Below, piece after piece: positions 36,861 to 47,096 of a DNA stretch of 64,000 bases. Origin of the DNA: Rhodovulum strictum (GTDB lineage Bacteria > Pseudomonadota > Alphaproteobacteria > Rhodobacterales > Rhodobacteraceae). A program made the position numbers and the translations under genes. The notes under the pieces were generated by a model. The model was not told where the DNA came from and ran no database searches. It saw nothing but the letters and a program-made list of their open reading frames with translations. The stretch spans positions 1-64,000 of the forward strand of contig NZ_WJPO01000015.1 in assembly GCF_009649175.1 (NCBI RefSeq). The letters run 5' to 3'. How positions within the stretch are numbered: the first letter of the stretch is position 1; each line of letters opens with the position of its first letter.

Positions 36861-37789
36861 GCCCCATGCCCGCCGTGCGCGGCACCCTGACCCCGGACCG
36901 GCCGCTGGCCGATCTGACCTGGCTGCGCGTGGGCGGGCCGGCCGACTGGCTGTTCCAGCCCGCGGATGCCGAGGATCTGGCCGGTTTTCTGGCCGCCTTG
37001 CCCGTTGATGTGCCGGTGTTTCCGATGGGCGTGGGCTCGAACCTGATCGTGCGCGATGGCGGTATCCGCGGCGTGGTGATCCGGCTGGGCCGGGCTTTCA
37101 ACGCGATCACGGTGCAGGGCGCGCGCGTCACCGCGGGCGCCGCCGCGCTGGATGCCCATGTGGCGCGGCGCGCGGCCGAGGCGGGGGTGGACCTGACATT
37201 CCTGCGCACCATTCCCGGCGCGGTGGGGGGCGCGGTGCGGATGAATGCGGGCTGCTACGGGCGCTATGTGGCCGATGTCTTCGTCTCGGCCCGGGCGGTG
37301 ACGCGGGAGGGCCGGATCGTGACGCTGGGGCCGGGGGATCTGGGGTTCCGCTATCGCCAGACCGACCTGCCCGAAGGCTGGGTGCTGATCGAGGCCACAT
37401 TCGAGGGCCCGCCCGGCGATCCAGCGGCGCTGGAGGCGGCGATGGAAGACCAGATCGCGAAACGTGACGCAAGCCAGCCCACGAGGGAGCGCAGCGCGGG
37501 ATCGACCTTTCGCAACCCGGCGGGGTTCAGTTCCACGGGGCGCGCGGATGACAGCCACGAGCTGAAGGCGTGGACCGTGATCGACGCGGCAGGGATGCGC
37601 GGTGCGCGGCGGGGTGGCGCGCAGATGTCCGAGAAGCATTCGAATTTCCTGATCAATGCCGGGGGGGCGAGCGCGGCGGATCTGGAGGGGCTGGGCGAGG
37701 AGGTCCGAAAAAGGGTTTTTCAAAATGCTGGAATACAGTTAGAGTGGGAGATCATGAGGGTCGGCGAACCGGCCCCTGACAACGAATAG
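36857..37789 (+). CDS. murB: UDP-N-acetylenolpyruvoylglucosamine reductase
   Basis: A 310-residue FAD-dependent reductase that completes UDP-MurNAc synthesis using NADPH. FAD-binding segments include [20 protein letters not shown] and [19 protein letters not shown]. The SAGSTFRNP segment carries the catalytic serine, and [14 protein letters not shown] is also typical. This is the short type II form (no extra loop), as in other alphaproteobacteria. It is the last gene in the ATGA-coupled chain; ddl follows after 40 bases. Confidence 0.96.
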   Translation: MSPMPAVRGTLTPDRPLADLTWLRVGGPADWLFQPADAEDLAGFLAALPVDVPVFPMGVGSNLIVRDGGIRGVVIRLGRAFNAITVQGARVTAGAAALDAHVARRAAEAGVDLTFLRTIPGAVGGAVRMNAGCYGRYVADVFVSARAVTREGRIVTLGPGDLGFRYRQTDLPEGWVLIEATFEGPPGDPAALEAAMEDQIAKRDASQPTRERSAGSTFRNPAGFSSTGRADDSHELKAWTVIDAAGMRGARRGGAQMSEKHSNFLINAGGASAADLEGLGEEVRKRVFQNAGIQLEWEIMRVGEPAPDNE

Positions 37790-37829
37790 GCGAACGGGGC
37801 CGGCAGACGCCCCGGGACAAGAGGCAAAG

Positions 37830-38753
37830 GTGGCGGGCAAGCCGAGCAGGACAGCCCTCCGCGTGGCGGTATTGATGGGTGGCCCCTCGGCCGAGCGCGA
37901 GGTGTCGCTATCCTCGGGGCATGAATGTGCCGTGGCGCTGCGTGGGGAAGGCTTCGACGTCGTCGAGATCGACGCGGGGCAGGATCTGCCTGCGCGTCTG
38001 GTCGAGTGTGCCCCCGATGTCGTCTTCAACGCGCTGCATGGCCGCTGGGGCGAGGATGGCTGCGTTCAGGGCCTCTTGGAATGGCTGGGCCTGCCCTATA
38101 CCCATTCGGGCGTTCTGGCCTCGGCGCTGGCGATGGACAAGCAGCGGACCAAGGACGCCTATCGCGCCGCGGGTCTGCCGGTGGTGGACAGCGTGATCGC
38201 GCACAAGGCCGAGGTCGCTGCGCGCCATGTCCTGCCGCCGCCCTATGTGGTCAAGCCCAACAACGAGGGGTCTTCGGTCGGCATCCATATCGTGCAGGCC
38301 GACGCCAACACGCCGCCGCAGATGGGCGCGGACATGCCCGATCTGGTGATGGTCGAAGCCTATGCGCCGGGCCGGGAACTGACCGTGACCGTCATGGGCA
38401 ACCGGGCGCTGACCGTGACCGATATCCTGACCGAAGGCTGGTACGATTATCACGCGAAATATGCCCAGGGCGGATCGCGCCATGTGGTTCCGGCCGAATT
38501 GCCCGCCGAGGTGTTCGATGCCTGTCTGGAGTATGCGCTGCGCGCCCATCGCGCGCTGGGCTGCCGCGGGGTCAGCCGCACCGATTTCCGCTGGGACGCG
38601 GCGCGCGGCCTGGACGGGCTGATCCTGCTGGAGACAAACACGCAACCCGGCATGACGCCCACCTCGCTCAGCCCCGAACAGGCGGCCCATTGCGGCATCC
38701 CGTTCGGCGCGCTTTGCCGCTGGATCGTGGAGGATGCGTCATGTGCGCGGTGA
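37830..38753 (+). CDS. ddl: D-alanine-D-alanine ligase
   Basis: A 307-residue ATP-grasp ligase that makes the D-Ala-D-Ala dipeptide for peptidoglycan precursors. Motifs: [16 protein letters not shown] at the N-terminus, [17 protein letters not shown] for ATP binding, [11 protein letters not shown], and [19 protein letters not shown] for the magnesium site. It starts with GTG at 37830 after GAGGCAAAG. Its 3' end overlaps ftsQ by 13 bases. Confidence 0.95.
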   Translation: MAGKPSRTALRVAVLMGGPSAEREVSLSSGHECAVALRGEGFDVVEIDAGQDLPARLVECAPDVVFNALHGRWGEDGCVQGLLEWLGLPYTHSGVLASALAMDKQRTKDAYRAAGLPVVDSVIAHKAEVAARHVLPPPYVVKPNNEGSSVGIHIVQADANTPPQMGADMPDLVMVEAYAPGRELTVTVMGNRALTVTDILTEGWYDYHAKYAQGGSRHVVPAELPAEVFDACLEYALRAHRALGCRGVSRTDFRWDAARGLDGLILLETNTQPGMTPTSLSPEQAAHCGIPFGALCRWIVEDASCAR

Positions 38754-39619
38754 TCCTGCCGCCGCGCGATCCGGCGCCGTCGCGGCTGACCTACCGGATG
38801 CAGCGGCTGTGGCTGACGCCGCTCTTTCGGCTTGCGGTGCTGCGCGGGCTGCCGCTGGCGGCGGTTCTGGCGATCCCGGCGCTGTGGTTTTCCGATGCCG
38901 ACCGGCGGGCCGAGTTCGCCGGGCAGATCGCCGACATTCGCCGCCAGGTCGAGACGCGGCCCGAATTCATGGTCAAGCTGATGGTGATCGAGGGTGCCAC
39001 GGATCCGGTGGCCCAGGACATCCGCGAGGTGCTGCCGCTGGATTTTCCGGTGTCCTCCTTCGATCTGGATCTGCACGAGATGCGCCGGACGGCCGAGGCG
39101 CTGGACGCCGTCGAGACCGCCGAGTTGCGGGTGCGCCCGGGCGGTCTGCTGGAGCTGAAGGTGGTCGAGCGGGTTCCGGCGGTGGTCTGGCGCGGGCCGG
39201 CGGGGCTGGAATTGCTGGACGGGCAGGGCAACCGGGTCGCGCCGATCGAGACGCGCGGCCTGCGTGCCGATCTGCCGCTGATCGCGGGCGAGGGCGCGCA
39301 GCGCGCCGTGCCCGAGGCGCTGGCGCTGGTCGCGGCCGCCGCGCCCATCGAGGAACGGCTGCGCGGGCTGGTGCGCGTGGGCGAGCGGCGCTGGGACGTG
39401 GTGCTGGACCGCAACCAGCGGATCCTGTTGCCGGGACAGGACGCGGTGGCGGCGCTGGAGCGGGTGATCGCGCTTGACGGCGTGACGGACATGCTGGGGC
39501 GCGACATCGCGGTGGTCGATCTGCGCAATCCGGGGCGGCCCACGGTGCGGCTGGCCCCCGACGCGGTCGAGGAATTCAGGACGATGAGAAGACCAAGGGC
39601 AGGAGCAACGAGAGGATGA
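38741..39619 (+). CDS. ftsQ: Cell division protein FtsQ
   Basis: A 292-residue bitopic membrane protein of the divisome. One membrane helix (about residues 33-50) follows a short basic cytoplasmic tail. The periplasmic part has a POTRA-like domain (about residues 68-145, with [12 protein letters not shown]) and the FtsQ/DivIB beta domain. Sequence is poorly conserved in this family, so identification rests partly on the order ddl-ftsQ-ftsA-ftsZ. It begins within ddl and overlaps ftsA by ATGA. Confidence 0.92.
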   Translation: MCAVILPPRDPAPSRLTYRMQRLWLTPLFRLAVLRGLPLAAVLAIPALWFSDADRRAEFAGQIADIRRQVETRPEFMVKLMVIEGATDPVAQDIREVLPLDFPVSSFDLDLHEMRRTAEALDAVETAELRVRPGGLLELKVVERVPAVVWRGPAGLELLDGQGNRVAPIETRGLRADLPLIAGEGAQRAVPEALALVAAAAPIEERLRGLVRVGERRWDVVLDRNQRILLPGQDAVAALERVIALDGVTDMLGRDIAVVDLRNPGRPTVRLAPDAVEEFRTMRRPRAGATRG

Positions 39620-40950
39620 CCGATCTCTACCAGGCGCAGCGGGCGATGCGGCGGATGCGCAAGCAGGCGATGGATCGGGGCGTGATCGCGATCCTCGATG
39701 TGGGCAGTTCCAAGATTGCCTGCCTTGTGCTGCGCTTTGACGGCATCCGCCCGTTGGGCGGGGTCGAGCAGATGGGCACGCTGGCCGGGCAGTCGCGGTT
39801 CCGCGTCATCGGCGCGGCAACCACGCGCTCGCGCGGGGTGCGTTTCGGCGAGATCCATGGCATGCACGAGTCCGAGCGCGCGATCCGCACCGCCGTTCAG
39901 GCCGCGCAGAAGATGGCGCAGGTGCGGGTTGACCATGTGATCGCCTGTTTCTCGGGGGCCGAGCCACGATCCTACGGGCTGGATGGCCAGGTCGAACTGG
40001 TCGACAGCATGGCGACCGAGGCAGATATCGCGCGCGTGCTGTCGGCCTGCGAGATGCCCGATATCGGCCCGGGGCGCGAGGTGCTGCATGCCCAGCCGGT
40101 AAATTTCGCGCTGGACCATCGGTCCGGGCTGGTCGATCCGCGCGGGCAGACCGGCAACCGGCTGGCCTGCGACATGCACCTTCTCAGCGTGGATGCGGGC
40201 GCGATCCAGAACCTTGTCCATTGCGTCAAGCGCTGCGATCTGGAACTCGCGGGGCTGGCCAGTTCCGCCTATGCCGCGGGCATGTCGGCGCTGGTCGAGG
40301 ACGAACAGGAACTGGGCGCGGCCTGCATCGACATGGGCGGCGGGGCCACGGGGCTGTCGATCTTCATCAAGAAGCACATGATCTATGCCGACAGCGTGCG
40401 CATGGGCGGCGAGCATGTGACCTCGGACATCTCCAAGGGACTGCATGTGCCGATTTCCACCGCCGAGCGGATCAAGACGCTGCATGGCGGGGTGGTGGCG
40501 ACCGGGGTGGACGACCGCGAGATGATCGACCTGGGCGGCGACAGCGGCGATTACGAACGCGACACGCGGCGGATCAGCCGGACGGAACTGATCGGCATCA
40601 TGCGCCCGCGGGTCGAGGAGATCCTGGAAGAGGTGCGCGCCCGGCTGGATGCGGCGGGCTTCGAGCATCTGCCCTCGCGCCAGATCGTGCTGACGGGCGC
40701 GGGCAGCCAGATCCCGGGGCTGGACGGGCTGGCGGCGCGCATCCTTGGCCAGCAGGTGCGCTTTGGCCGGCCGCTGCGCATCCAGGGCCTGCCGCAATCG
40801 GCCACAGGGCCGGGATTCGCGGCCTCGGTGGGGCTGTGCCTGTTCGCGGCCCATCCGCAGGACGAATGGTGGGATTTCGACATTCCCGCCGAACGCTACC
40901 CGGCGCGCTCGCTGAAACGGGCGGTGCGCTGGTTCAAGGAGAACTGGTGA
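39616..40950 (+). CDS. ftsA: Cell division protein FtsA
   Basis: A 444-residue actin-like ATPase that tethers FtsZ filaments to the membrane. The phosphate-1 loop is AILDVGSSKIACLV, followed later by ACIDMGGGATGLSIF and the adenosine motif LTGAGSQIPGLDGLA. The C-terminus ALKRAVRWFKENW, seen as SLKRAVRWFKENW here, is the amphipathic membrane-binding helix. Translation is coupled to ftsQ. The 176-base spacer before ftsZ holds hairpins described separately. Confidence 0.96.
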   Translation: MTDLYQAQRAMRRMRKQAMDRGVIAILDVGSSKIACLVLRFDGIRPLGGVEQMGTLAGQSRFRVIGAATTRSRGVRFGEIHGMHESERAIRTAVQAAQKMAQVRVDHVIACFSGAEPRSYGLDGQVELVDSMATEADIARVLSACEMPDIGPGREVLHAQPVNFALDHRSGLVDPRGQTGNRLACDMHLLSVDAGAIQNLVHCVKRCDLELAGLASSAYAAGMSALVEDEQELGAACIDMGGGATGLSIFIKKHMIYADSVRMGGEHVTSDISKGLHVPISTAERIKTLHGGVVATGVDDREMIDLGGDSGDYERDTRRISRTELIGIMRPRVEEILEEVRARLDAAGFEHLPSRQIVLTGAGSQIPGLDGLAARILGQQVRFGRPLRIQGLPQSATGPGFAASVGLCLFAAHPQDEWWDFDIPAERYPARSLKRAVRWFKENW

Positions 40951-40988
40951 CCGCAACATGTGGCAGGATAGGCGAAATCCCGCGTATC

Positions 40989-41003
40989 AACCGCAAGGCG
41001 GTT
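40989..41003 (+). promoter_or_regulatory. Upstream hairpin in ftsA-ftsZ spacer
   Basis: AACCGC-aag-GCGGTT forms a perfect 6-base stem with a 3-base loop. Its 3' arm includes the GGTT at 41000-41003 that can instead pair downstream in the terminator-like hairpin, so the two structures are mutually exclusive. Confidence 0.5.
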
Positions 41004-41033
41004 GCACATTTTGTGTGGGAACCGTGTTTTTTT
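41000..41033 (+). terminator. Terminator-like hairpin with 7-T tract before ftsZ
   Basis: GGTTGCACA (41000-41008) pairs with TGTGT (41012) and AACC (41020-41023), leaving a GGG bulge, and is followed by GTG and seven T residues (41027-41033). This resembles an intrinsic terminator located between ftsA and ftsZ. Stability is moderate because of the bulge and A-T pairs. It would separate ftsZ transcription from the upstream wall genes or permit attenuation. Confidence 0.45.
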
Positions 41034-41051
41034 GGTGACGATGCGTGAGCC

Positions 41052-41071
41052 CTTGCGTAGGATAACGCAAG
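41052..41071. promoter_or_regulatory. Inverted repeat upstream of ftsZ
   Basis: CTTGCGT-aggata-ACGCAAG, a perfect 7-base inverted repeat with a 6-base spacer, 56 bases before the ftsZ ATG. It could be a protein-binding site or an mRNA hairpin in the ftsZ leader. No TTAA-N7-TTAA CtrA-type site was found nearby. Confidence 0.5.
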
Positions 41072-41126
41072 ATTTAGGGGAAAACGCCCGGCGGGGCACT
41101 AGAAAAGACAGCAGGCGGAAAAACCA

Positions 41127-42743
41127 ATGGCTTTGAACCTATCCATGCCCGAGCAGGACGAGCTGAAGCCCCGGATCACGGTCTTCGGGGTCGGAGGCGC
41201 CGGCGGCAACGCCGTCAACAACATGATCGAGAAATGCCTTGATGGCGTCGAGTTCGTCGTGGCGAACACCGATGCGCAGGCGCTGCGCCAGTCGAATGCG
41301 CCCGCGCGCATCCAGATGGGCGTCAAGGTCACCGAAGGTCTGGGCGCGGGTGCGCGGCCCCAGGTCGGCGCGGCGGCGGCCGAGGAATCGATCGAGCAGA
41401 TCGTCGATCACCTTGCGGGCGCGCATATGTGCTTCATCACGGCGGGCATGGGCGGCGGCACCGGCACAGGTGCTGCCCCGATCATCGCGCAGGCGGCGCG
41501 CGAGTTGGGCGTTCTGACCGTGGGCGTCGTGACCAAGCCCTTCCAGTTCGAGGGCTCGAAGCGCATGCGCCAGGCCGAGGAAGGGATCGAGGCGCTGCAA
41601 AAGGTCGTCGATACGCTGATCATCATCCCGAACCAGAACCTGTTCCGTCTGGCCAACGAACGCACGACCTTTACCGAAGCCTTCGCGCTGGCCGATGACG
41701 TGCTCTATCAGGGCGTCAAGGGCGTCACCGACCTGATGGTGCGGCCGGGTCTGATCAACCTCGACTTCGCCGATGTGCGCTCGGTCATGGACGAGATGGG
41801 CAAGGCCATGATGGGCACGGGCGAGGCCAGCGGCGAGGATCGCGCGATCCAGGCTGCCGAGAAGGCGATCGCCAACCCGCTGCTTGACGAGGTCAGCCTG
41901 AACGGCGCCAAGGGCGTGCTGATCAATGTCACCGGCGGCTATGACGTGACCCTGTTCGAGGTCGACGAGGCCGCCAACCGCATCCGCGACGTGGTCGATC
42001 CCGATGCCAACATCATCCTGGGCTCGACTCTCGATCCGGACATGAACGGCATGATGCGGGTGTCGGTGGTGGCCACCGGCATCGACGCTGCCGAGAAGCA
42101 GACCGAGATCCCGGTTCCGCGCCGCCCGATGAGCGAGCCGCTGCACCGGCCCGCCGCGGCGGCCCCCGCTGCACCCGCAGCCCCGGCCGCGCCCGCGCCG
42201 AAACCCGCCGAGCCGGCGGTTGCGCGCGAGGTTGCCAGGGCGCCGGTCCAGGAGCCCACGCTGTTCGAAGGGTTCGATCCGGCTGCGGCCGCTGCCGCTG
42301 CGGCCGCCCCGGTCGAGGCTGCCGCGGGCGATATCCCGCCGCCCGCCTATCAGCCCGCCGAGGAGCCCGAGCCCGAGCATCAGGCTGCCTTTGTTGCGCC
42401 GCGTCCGCGCGCGCCCGGCACGCCCACGCCCGAGGCGCTGGAGCGGTTGCGCGCCGCTGTCAGCAAGGCGCCGCGCCAGCCCATCGCGACGGTGTCTTCG
42501 CAGCGCCCGGCGCCGCAGCCCCATCCCGAGGAAGGCCGCAGCCGGTTCGGCATCGGCTCGCTGATCAACCGCATGTCGGGGCATGGTGGCGACACGTTCG
42601 AGCGCGGCGCGCATCACGGCACGCGCCAGCAGCCGCCGGTCTATGGCCGCGGACCCGCGGTGCATCAGCGCGAGGAAGAGGAATTCGACCCCGAGCAGGA
42701 GCGCATCGAGATCCCCGCCTTCCTGCGCCGTCAGGCGAACTGA
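41127..42743 (+). CDS. ftsZ: Cell division GTPase FtsZ
   Basis: A 538-residue tubulin homologue that forms the division ring. The tubulin signature is [16 protein letters not shown], preceded by [17 protein letters not shown], with the T7 synergy loop [15 protein letters not shown]. The GTPase core ends near residue 325. A long Ala/Pro-rich linker (about residues 335-525) leads to the C-terminal peptide [11 protein letters not shown] that binds FtsA. The extended linker is usual in alphaproteobacteria. The gene is followed by a strong terminator. Confidence 0.97.
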   Translation: MALNLSMPEQDELKPRITVFGVGGAGGNAVNNMIEKCLDGVEFVVANTDAQALRQSNAPARIQMGVKVTEGLGAGARPQVGAAAAEESIEQIVDHLAGAHMCFITAGMGGGTGTGAAPIIAQAARELGVLTVGVVTKPFQFEGSKRMRQAEEGIEALQKVVDTLIIIPNQNLFRLANERTTFTEAFALADDVLYQGVKGVTDLMVRPGLINLDFADVRSVMDEMGKAMMGTGEASGEDRAIQAAEKAIANPLLDEVSLNGAKGVLINVTGGYDVTLFEVDEAANRIRDVVDPDANIILGSTLDPDMNGMMRVSVVATGIDAAEKQTEIPVPRRPMSEPLHRPAAAAPAAPAAPAAPAPKPAEPAVAREVARAPVQEPTLFEGFDPAAAAAAAAAPVEAAAGDIPPPAYQPAEEPEPEHQAAFVAPRPRAPGTPTPEALERLRAAVSKAPRQPIATVSSQRPAPQPHPEEGRSRFGIGSLINRMSGHGGDTFERGAHHGTRQQPPVYGRGPAVHQREEEEFDPEQERIEIPAFLRRQAN

Positions 42744-42771
42744 GCGCACAGCATTTCGCGCAACACAGCGC

Positions 42772-42798
42772 AAGGGGCCGGTCTGCCGGCCCCTTTTT
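42772..42798 (+). terminator. Intrinsic terminator after ftsZ
   Basis: A perfect 10-base stem, AAGGGGCCGG (42772) and CCGGCCCCTT (42786), with a 4-base TCTG loop and further T residues. It ends the division operon before lpxC. Confidence 0.88.
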
Positions 42799-43031
42799 CG
42801 TGGGCTGTCCGGTGCGCGCGCGTGATCGCGCGATGGAGTGGGGCAGGGGCGTGGGCGATTCCCTGAAAGAACAGGGAAAACGGGCTGTTGCGGTTATCGG
42901 CTGGATCGGCGGAAATCGCGCCGCGATGTTTCATGCGGTTGCAAAGTTTGAATTGTGAACAAAACGCCGCAGTCCTACCTTGCATCTCACGGACCGTTCG
43001 AAGTCCGACAAAGCCAAGAGCAGGTGGCCCC

Positions 43032-43949
43032 GTGCAGACGACGCTGAAATCCCCGATCACCTTTTCCGGCATTGGCCTGCATAGCGGCCGTGCGGTGCGC
43101 ATGACGGTTCTGCCGGCCTCGGCCGAATACGGCATCTGGTTTCGCCGCACCGATATCGACGGCCCCGATGCGCTGATTCCGGCGCGCTGGGATGCGGTCG
43201 TCTCGTCGCGGCTCTGCACGAAACTTGCCAATGGCCGGGCCGAGGTCGCGACGGTCGAGCATCTGATGGCCGCGCTTGCGGGCTGCGGCATCCACAATGC
43301 GCTGATCGAGATCGACGGCCCCGAAGTGCCGGTGATGGACGGGTCCGCCCAGCCCTTTGTCGAGGCGTTCCTTGCGCGCGGCCTGCGCCGGCTGTCCGCG
43401 CCGGTGCGTGCGCTGCGCATCCTTGAGCCGGTCGAGGTGACCGAGGGCGATGCCAGGGCCAGCCTTGCGCCCGCCGACATGCTGGAAATAGACTTCGAGA
43501 TCGAGTTCGCCGACCGCGCCATCGGGCATCAGGCCAAGCGGCTGAACATGGCCAATGGTGCCTTCGTGCGGGAGCTGAGCGACAGCCGCACCTTCTGCCG
43601 CAATGCCGATGTTGCGGCGATGCGCGCGGCCGGGCTTGCGCTGGGCGGCACGCTGACAAATGCCGTGGTGGTCGAGGGTGAGCGGGTGCTCAGCCCCGGC
43701 GGGTTCCGCCATGCCGACGAGGCAGTGCGTCACAAGATGCTGGATGCGCTTGGCGACCTGGCGCTGGCCGGTGCGCCGATCCTGGGCCGCTATCGCGGCG
43801 AACGGGCCGGGCATGCGCTGACCAACCGTCTGCTGCGGGCGCTTTTCGCCCGTTCTGGCGCGTTCCGGCTGGTCACGCTTTCGCCCGCCGAGGCCGCCCG
43901 CCTGCCCGGCACCGGCATCGAGGCAGCCGATCTGAGAGCCGTTGCCTGA
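43032..43949 (+). CDS. lpxC: UDP-3-O-acyl-N-acetylglucosamine deacetylase
   Basis: A 305-residue zinc deacetylase for the first committed step of lipid A synthesis. It begins QTTLKSPITFSGIGLHSG and has the metal-binding histidine in TVEHLMAALAG. The remaining ligands are in HADEAVRHKMLDALGDLAL, and the general acid in GERAGHALTNRLL. The start is a GTG at 43032, as expected from the conserved N-terminus; no upstream start fits. It is transcribed separately from ftsZ given the terminator between them. Confidence 0.95.
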   Translation: MQTTLKSPITFSGIGLHSGRAVRMTVLPASAEYGIWFRRTDIDGPDALIPARWDAVVSSRLCTKLANGRAEVATVEHLMAALAGCGIHNALIEIDGPEVPVMDGSAQPFVEAFLARGLRRLSAPVRALRILEPVEVTEGDARASLAPADMLEIDFEIEFADRAIGHQAKRLNMANGAFVRELSDSRTFCRNADVAAMRAAGLALGGTLTNAVVVEGERVLSPGGFRHADEAVRHKMLDALGDLALAGAPILGRYRGERAGHALTNRLLRALFARSGAFRLVTLSPAEAARLPGTGIEAADLRAVA

Positions 43950-44076
43950 GCGCGGTTTTTTCCTGCCCAAAGCCGTTTTGCCTCCGGAATATCTGTGCTA
44001 GGACAGCCGCGTATTCGCGTGAGGGACAGGCACGCGGCGGTGTGAGCAGACGATCCGAGGATGGGGTAGCGGGCAG

Positions 44077-44922
44077 ATGGCGAAGCGCAGCATACGCATC
44101 CGGGCGGTGGGGGCGGTCGTTCTCCTTGCGCTGACGGCCTCCTGCGGGGCGATCGGGTCACGCCGTGAGCAACCGCTTGAGACATTCACCGCCGAACAGA
44201 TCTACCAGAAGGCCGAAGTCGAACTTGAGTCGAACCGCAAGCCCAAGGAAGCCGCCCGCCTTTATGGCGAGGTCGAGCGGCTTTACCCCTATTCGGAATG
44301 GGCCAAGCGCGCGCTGATCATGCAGGCCTATGCCCATCACCGCGCCCGCGACTACGAAGACGCGCGGGTTGCCGCGCAACGCTATATCGACTTCTATCCC
44401 GCCGATGACGACGCTGCCTATGCGCAATACCTGCTGGCGCTGTCCTACTATGACCAGATCGACCTTGTCGGCCGCGACCAGGGCCTGACCTTTCAGGCGT
44501 TGCAGGCGCTGCGCACGGTGATCGAGCGCTATCCCGACAGCGAATATTCGCGCTCGGCGATCATGAAATTCGACCTAGCCTTCGACCATCTGGCGGCGAA
44601 GGAAATGGAGGTCGGGCGCTATTACCTGAAACGCGGCCACCACACCGCCGCGATCAACCGGTTCCGCGTCGTGGTCGAGGATTTCCAGACGACAACCCAT
44701 ACGCCCGAGGCGTTGCTGCGGCTGATCGAGGCCTATCTTGCGCTGGGCCTTGATGCCGAGGCGCAGACCGCGGGCGCGATCCTTGGCCACAACTTCCAGG
44801 GCACCGACTGGTATGCCGACGGCTACAAGCTGCTCAAGGGCAAGGGGCTGGAGCCCGATCCGATCGGCACCGGTTTCCTGCGCACGGTTTACCGCCAGAT
44901 GATCAAGGGCGAATGGCTCTGA
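44077..44922 (+). CDS. bamD: Outer membrane assembly lipoprotein BamD
   Basis: A 281-residue lipoprotein of the BAM complex that inserts beta-barrel proteins in the outer membrane. The signal peptide ends in the lipobox LTASC, with the lipidated cysteine at about residue 23. Tetratricopeptide-like repeats follow, with segments such as EAARLYGEVERLYPYSEWAKRA and RDYEDARVAAQRYIDFYP. The order lpxC-bamD-recN is common in alphaproteobacteria. recN starts 24 bases downstream. Confidence 0.94.
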   Translation: MAKRSIRIRAVGAVVLLALTASCGAIGSRREQPLETFTAEQIYQKAEVELESNRKPKEAARLYGEVERLYPYSEWAKRALIMQAYAHHRARDYEDARVAAQRYIDFYPADDDAAYAQYLLALSYYDQIDLVGRDQGLTFQALQALRTVIERYPDSEYSRSAIMKFDLAFDHLAAKEMEVGRYYLKRGHHTAAINRFRVVVEDFQTTTHTPEALLRLIEAYLALGLDAEAQTAGAILGHNFQGTDWYADGYKLLKGKGLEPDPIGTGFLRTVYRQMIKGEWL

Positions 44923-44946
44923 TCTGACCTGTCGAGGGGGTGGGCG

Positions 44947-46599
44947 ATGCTGCGCAGTCTCGACATCCGGGATTTGCTGATCATCGACCGGCTGGAACTT
45001 GCGTTCCGGCCCGGTCTGAACGCGCTGACCGGCGAGACCGGGGCGGGCAAGTCGATCCTGCTTGATGCGCTGGGTTTCGTGCTGGGCTGGCGCGGCCGGG
45101 CCGATCTGGTGCGCGCGGGGGCCACGCAGGGCGAGGTGGTCGCCGTGTTCGACCTGCCGAGCGGACATGCCGCGCGCGCGGTGCTGGACGAGGCGGGGCT
45201 TGATGCGGGGGACGAACTGATCCTTCGGCGCGTGACCACCGCCGAGGGGCGCAAGACCGCCTGGGTCAATGACCGCCGCGTGTCGGCCGAGGTATTGCGG
45301 GCGCTGTCGGACGTGCTGGTGGAACTGCATGGCCAGCAGGATGACCGCGGGCTGTTGAACACGCGCGGTCACCGGGCGCTGCTGGATGCCTTTGGCGGGC
45401 TTGAGCCGCAGCTTGACGCGGTGCGTGCCGCCTGGCGCGAGCGCGCGCGCGCGCAGCAGGCGCTGGCCGCGGCCGAGGTCCGGCTGTCCGCGCTGAAGGC
45501 CGAGGAAGAATACCTGCGCCACGCGGTCGGCGAGCTTGACGCGCTGGCGCCCCGGCCCGGCGAGGAGGCCGAGCTTGATGCGCGGCGGCGGATGATGCAG
45601 GCCGCCACCCGCATCCGCGAGGATATCGCGCGCGCCCATGCTGCGCTGGGGCCGGGCGAGGGGGCCGAGGGGCGCATGGGCGACGCGCTGCGCTGGCTCG
45701 AAGGAGCGGTCGGCCGTGCCGAGGGGCGGCTTGACGCGGCGGTTGCGGCGCTGGTCCGGGCGCTGGCCGAACTGGGCGAGGCGGTTCACGAGGTCGAAAC
45801 CGCGATCGAGGCGCTGGATGTCGATCCCGCCGCGCTCGAGACCGCAGAGGAGCGGCTGTTCGCGATCCGGGCGCTTGCGCGCAAGCATGCCGTCCTGCCC
45901 GACGATCTGGGCGGCTTCGCCGAGGATCTGCGTGCCCGTCTTGCCGCGCTCGATGCGGGCGAGGGCGATCTGGCCGCGCTGAGACAGGCCCGGGATGCCG
46001 CCGGTGCCGCCTATGACGCCGCCGCCGCAGGGCTGAGCGCCGCCCGCGCCGCCGCTGCCGGCCGTCTCGATGCCGCGATGGCGGGCGAGCTTGCGCCGCT
46101 GAAACTGGACCGTGCCGCCTTCCGCACCGATATCGCCGAGGCCGAGTCCGGCCCCGAGGGGCGCGACGCGGTTTCCTTTACCGTGGCGACCAACCCGGGC
46201 GCGCCCGCGGGGCCGCTGAACCGGATCGCGTCGGGGGGGGAACTGTCGCGCTTCCTGCTGGCGCTCAAGGTCTGTCTCGCGCGGGGGGCCAGCCCGCTGA
46301 CGCTGATCTTCGACGAGATCGACCGCGGCGTGGGCGGTGCCACGGCCGACGCCGTGGGACGGCGGCTTGCCGAACTCAGCCTGACCGCGCAGGTGCTGGT
46401 GGTGACCCATTCGCCGCAGGTCGCTGCCCGCGCCGCGCATCACTGGCGCGTCGAGAAGCGGGTGACGGACGGCACCACGCTTTCCTCGGTCTCGGCCCTG
46501 GATGCAGGCGCGCGGGTGGACGAGATCGCGCGCATGCTGTCGGGCGATACCATCACCGACGAAGCCCGGGCCGCCGCCCGCGCATTGCTCGCAGGCTAG
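44947..46599 (+). CDS. recN: DNA repair protein RecN
   Basis: A 550-residue SMC-like ATPase for double-strand break repair. Walker A is TGETGAGKSILLDAL, the central part is a coiled coil (about residues 150-380), and the C-terminal lobe has the signature ASGGELSRFLLALK and Walker B LTLIFDEIDRGVGG. The end IARMLSGDTITDEARAAARALL is conserved. The gene probably shares a transcript with bamD. Confidence 0.96.
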   Translation: MLRSLDIRDLLIIDRLELAFRPGLNALTGETGAGKSILLDALGFVLGWRGRADLVRAGATQGEVVAVFDLPSGHAARAVLDEAGLDAGDELILRRVTTAEGRKTAWVNDRRVSAEVLRALSDVLVELHGQQDDRGLLNTRGHRALLDAFGGLEPQLDAVRAAWRERARAQQALAAAEVRLSALKAEEEYLRHAVGELDALAPRPGEEAELDARRRMMQAATRIREDIARAHAALGPGEGAEGRMGDALRWLEGAVGRAEGRLDAAVAALVRALAELGEAVHEVETAIEALDVDPAALETAEERLFAIRALARKHAVLPDDLGGFAEDLRARLAALDAGEGDLAALRQARDAAGAAYDAAAAGLSAARAAAAGRLDAAMAGELAPLKLDRAAFRTDIAEAESGPEGRDAVSFTVATNPGAPAGPLNRIASGGELSRFLLALKVCLARGASPLTLIFDEIDRGVGGATADAVGRRLAELSLTAQVLVVTHSPQVAARAAHHWRVEKRVTDGTTLSSVSALDAGARVDEIARMLSGDTITDEARAAARALLAG

Positions 46600-46630
46600 G
46601 GGCCGGCCTTCGCCGGGCCATGGCTTGGGG

Positions 46631-46668
46631 GCGTCGCCCTTGTCAGGTCGCCATCATTGGGGCGACGC
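46631..46668. terminator. Hairpin between convergent recN and next gene
   Basis: GCGTCGCCC (46631-46639) and GGGCGACGC (46660-46668) form a perfect 9-base stem with a 20-base loop in the 80-base gap between convergent genes. No T tract is present, so a role as bidirectional terminator is only likely. Confidence 0.4.
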
Positions 46669-46679
46669 GCGGGGCCGGA

Positions 46680-46976
46680 TCAGCCGCAATATGCCTCGGC
46701 CGTGGCACCGAACCGCTTGTAACGCTGCCAGAATTGCGAATCCCGGTCGCTTTTCGACTGGCGCACGACCTGGGCCTGGTGCGGGTCGCGGAAAAACTTT
46801 GCCGCCTGACGCTGGTCGCTCGCGCTCAGCGTCACATTGGCGGCCTGCTGGATGCAGCCGCACACCCCGCGCGAGACGCCGGGCCGGTCGGAGCCCAGAC
46901 AGGCCCGCTCGATCGGACCCGCCAAAGCCGGGGTGGAGAACGCGGCGACCACCGCCGCTAGCGCGAATACTCTCAT
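46680..46976 (-). CDS. Small secreted protein, four cysteines
   Basis: A 98-residue protein with a signal peptide (about residues 1-20, ending PALAG). The mature part has four cysteines (RACLGSD, GVCGCIQQ, AYCG), which suggests disulfides in the periplasm, and a conserved-looking CGCIQQAANVTLS segment. Related short proteins in Rhodobacteraceae are, from memory, sometimes labelled 'arginine transporter' without evidence. The start at 46976 is preceded by GAGGCAGACAG. It stands alone, converging on recN. Function unknown. Confidence 0.75.
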   Translation of the reverse strand: MRVFALAAVVAAFSTPALAGPIERACLGSDRPGVSRGVCGCIQQAANVTLSASDQRQAAKFFRDPHQAQVVRQSKSDRDSQFWQRYKRFGATAEAYCG

Positions 46977-47096
46977 CTGTCTGCCTCGATCCTTGCTCGG
47001 GCCCTGTCCGTGGCATCTGACGCGCCCTCTGGACATGGCCGGGAACCATCGCCCTCCCTACCGCAAAAGCGGGGAAAATTCAATCGCCCCGATAGG

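Noticed and set aside
40951-41126. CtrA binding sites (TTAA-N7-TTAA) expected upstream of ftsZ in some alphaproteobacteria
   Set aside because: No pair of TTAA-like half sites with the right spacing is present in the spacer.
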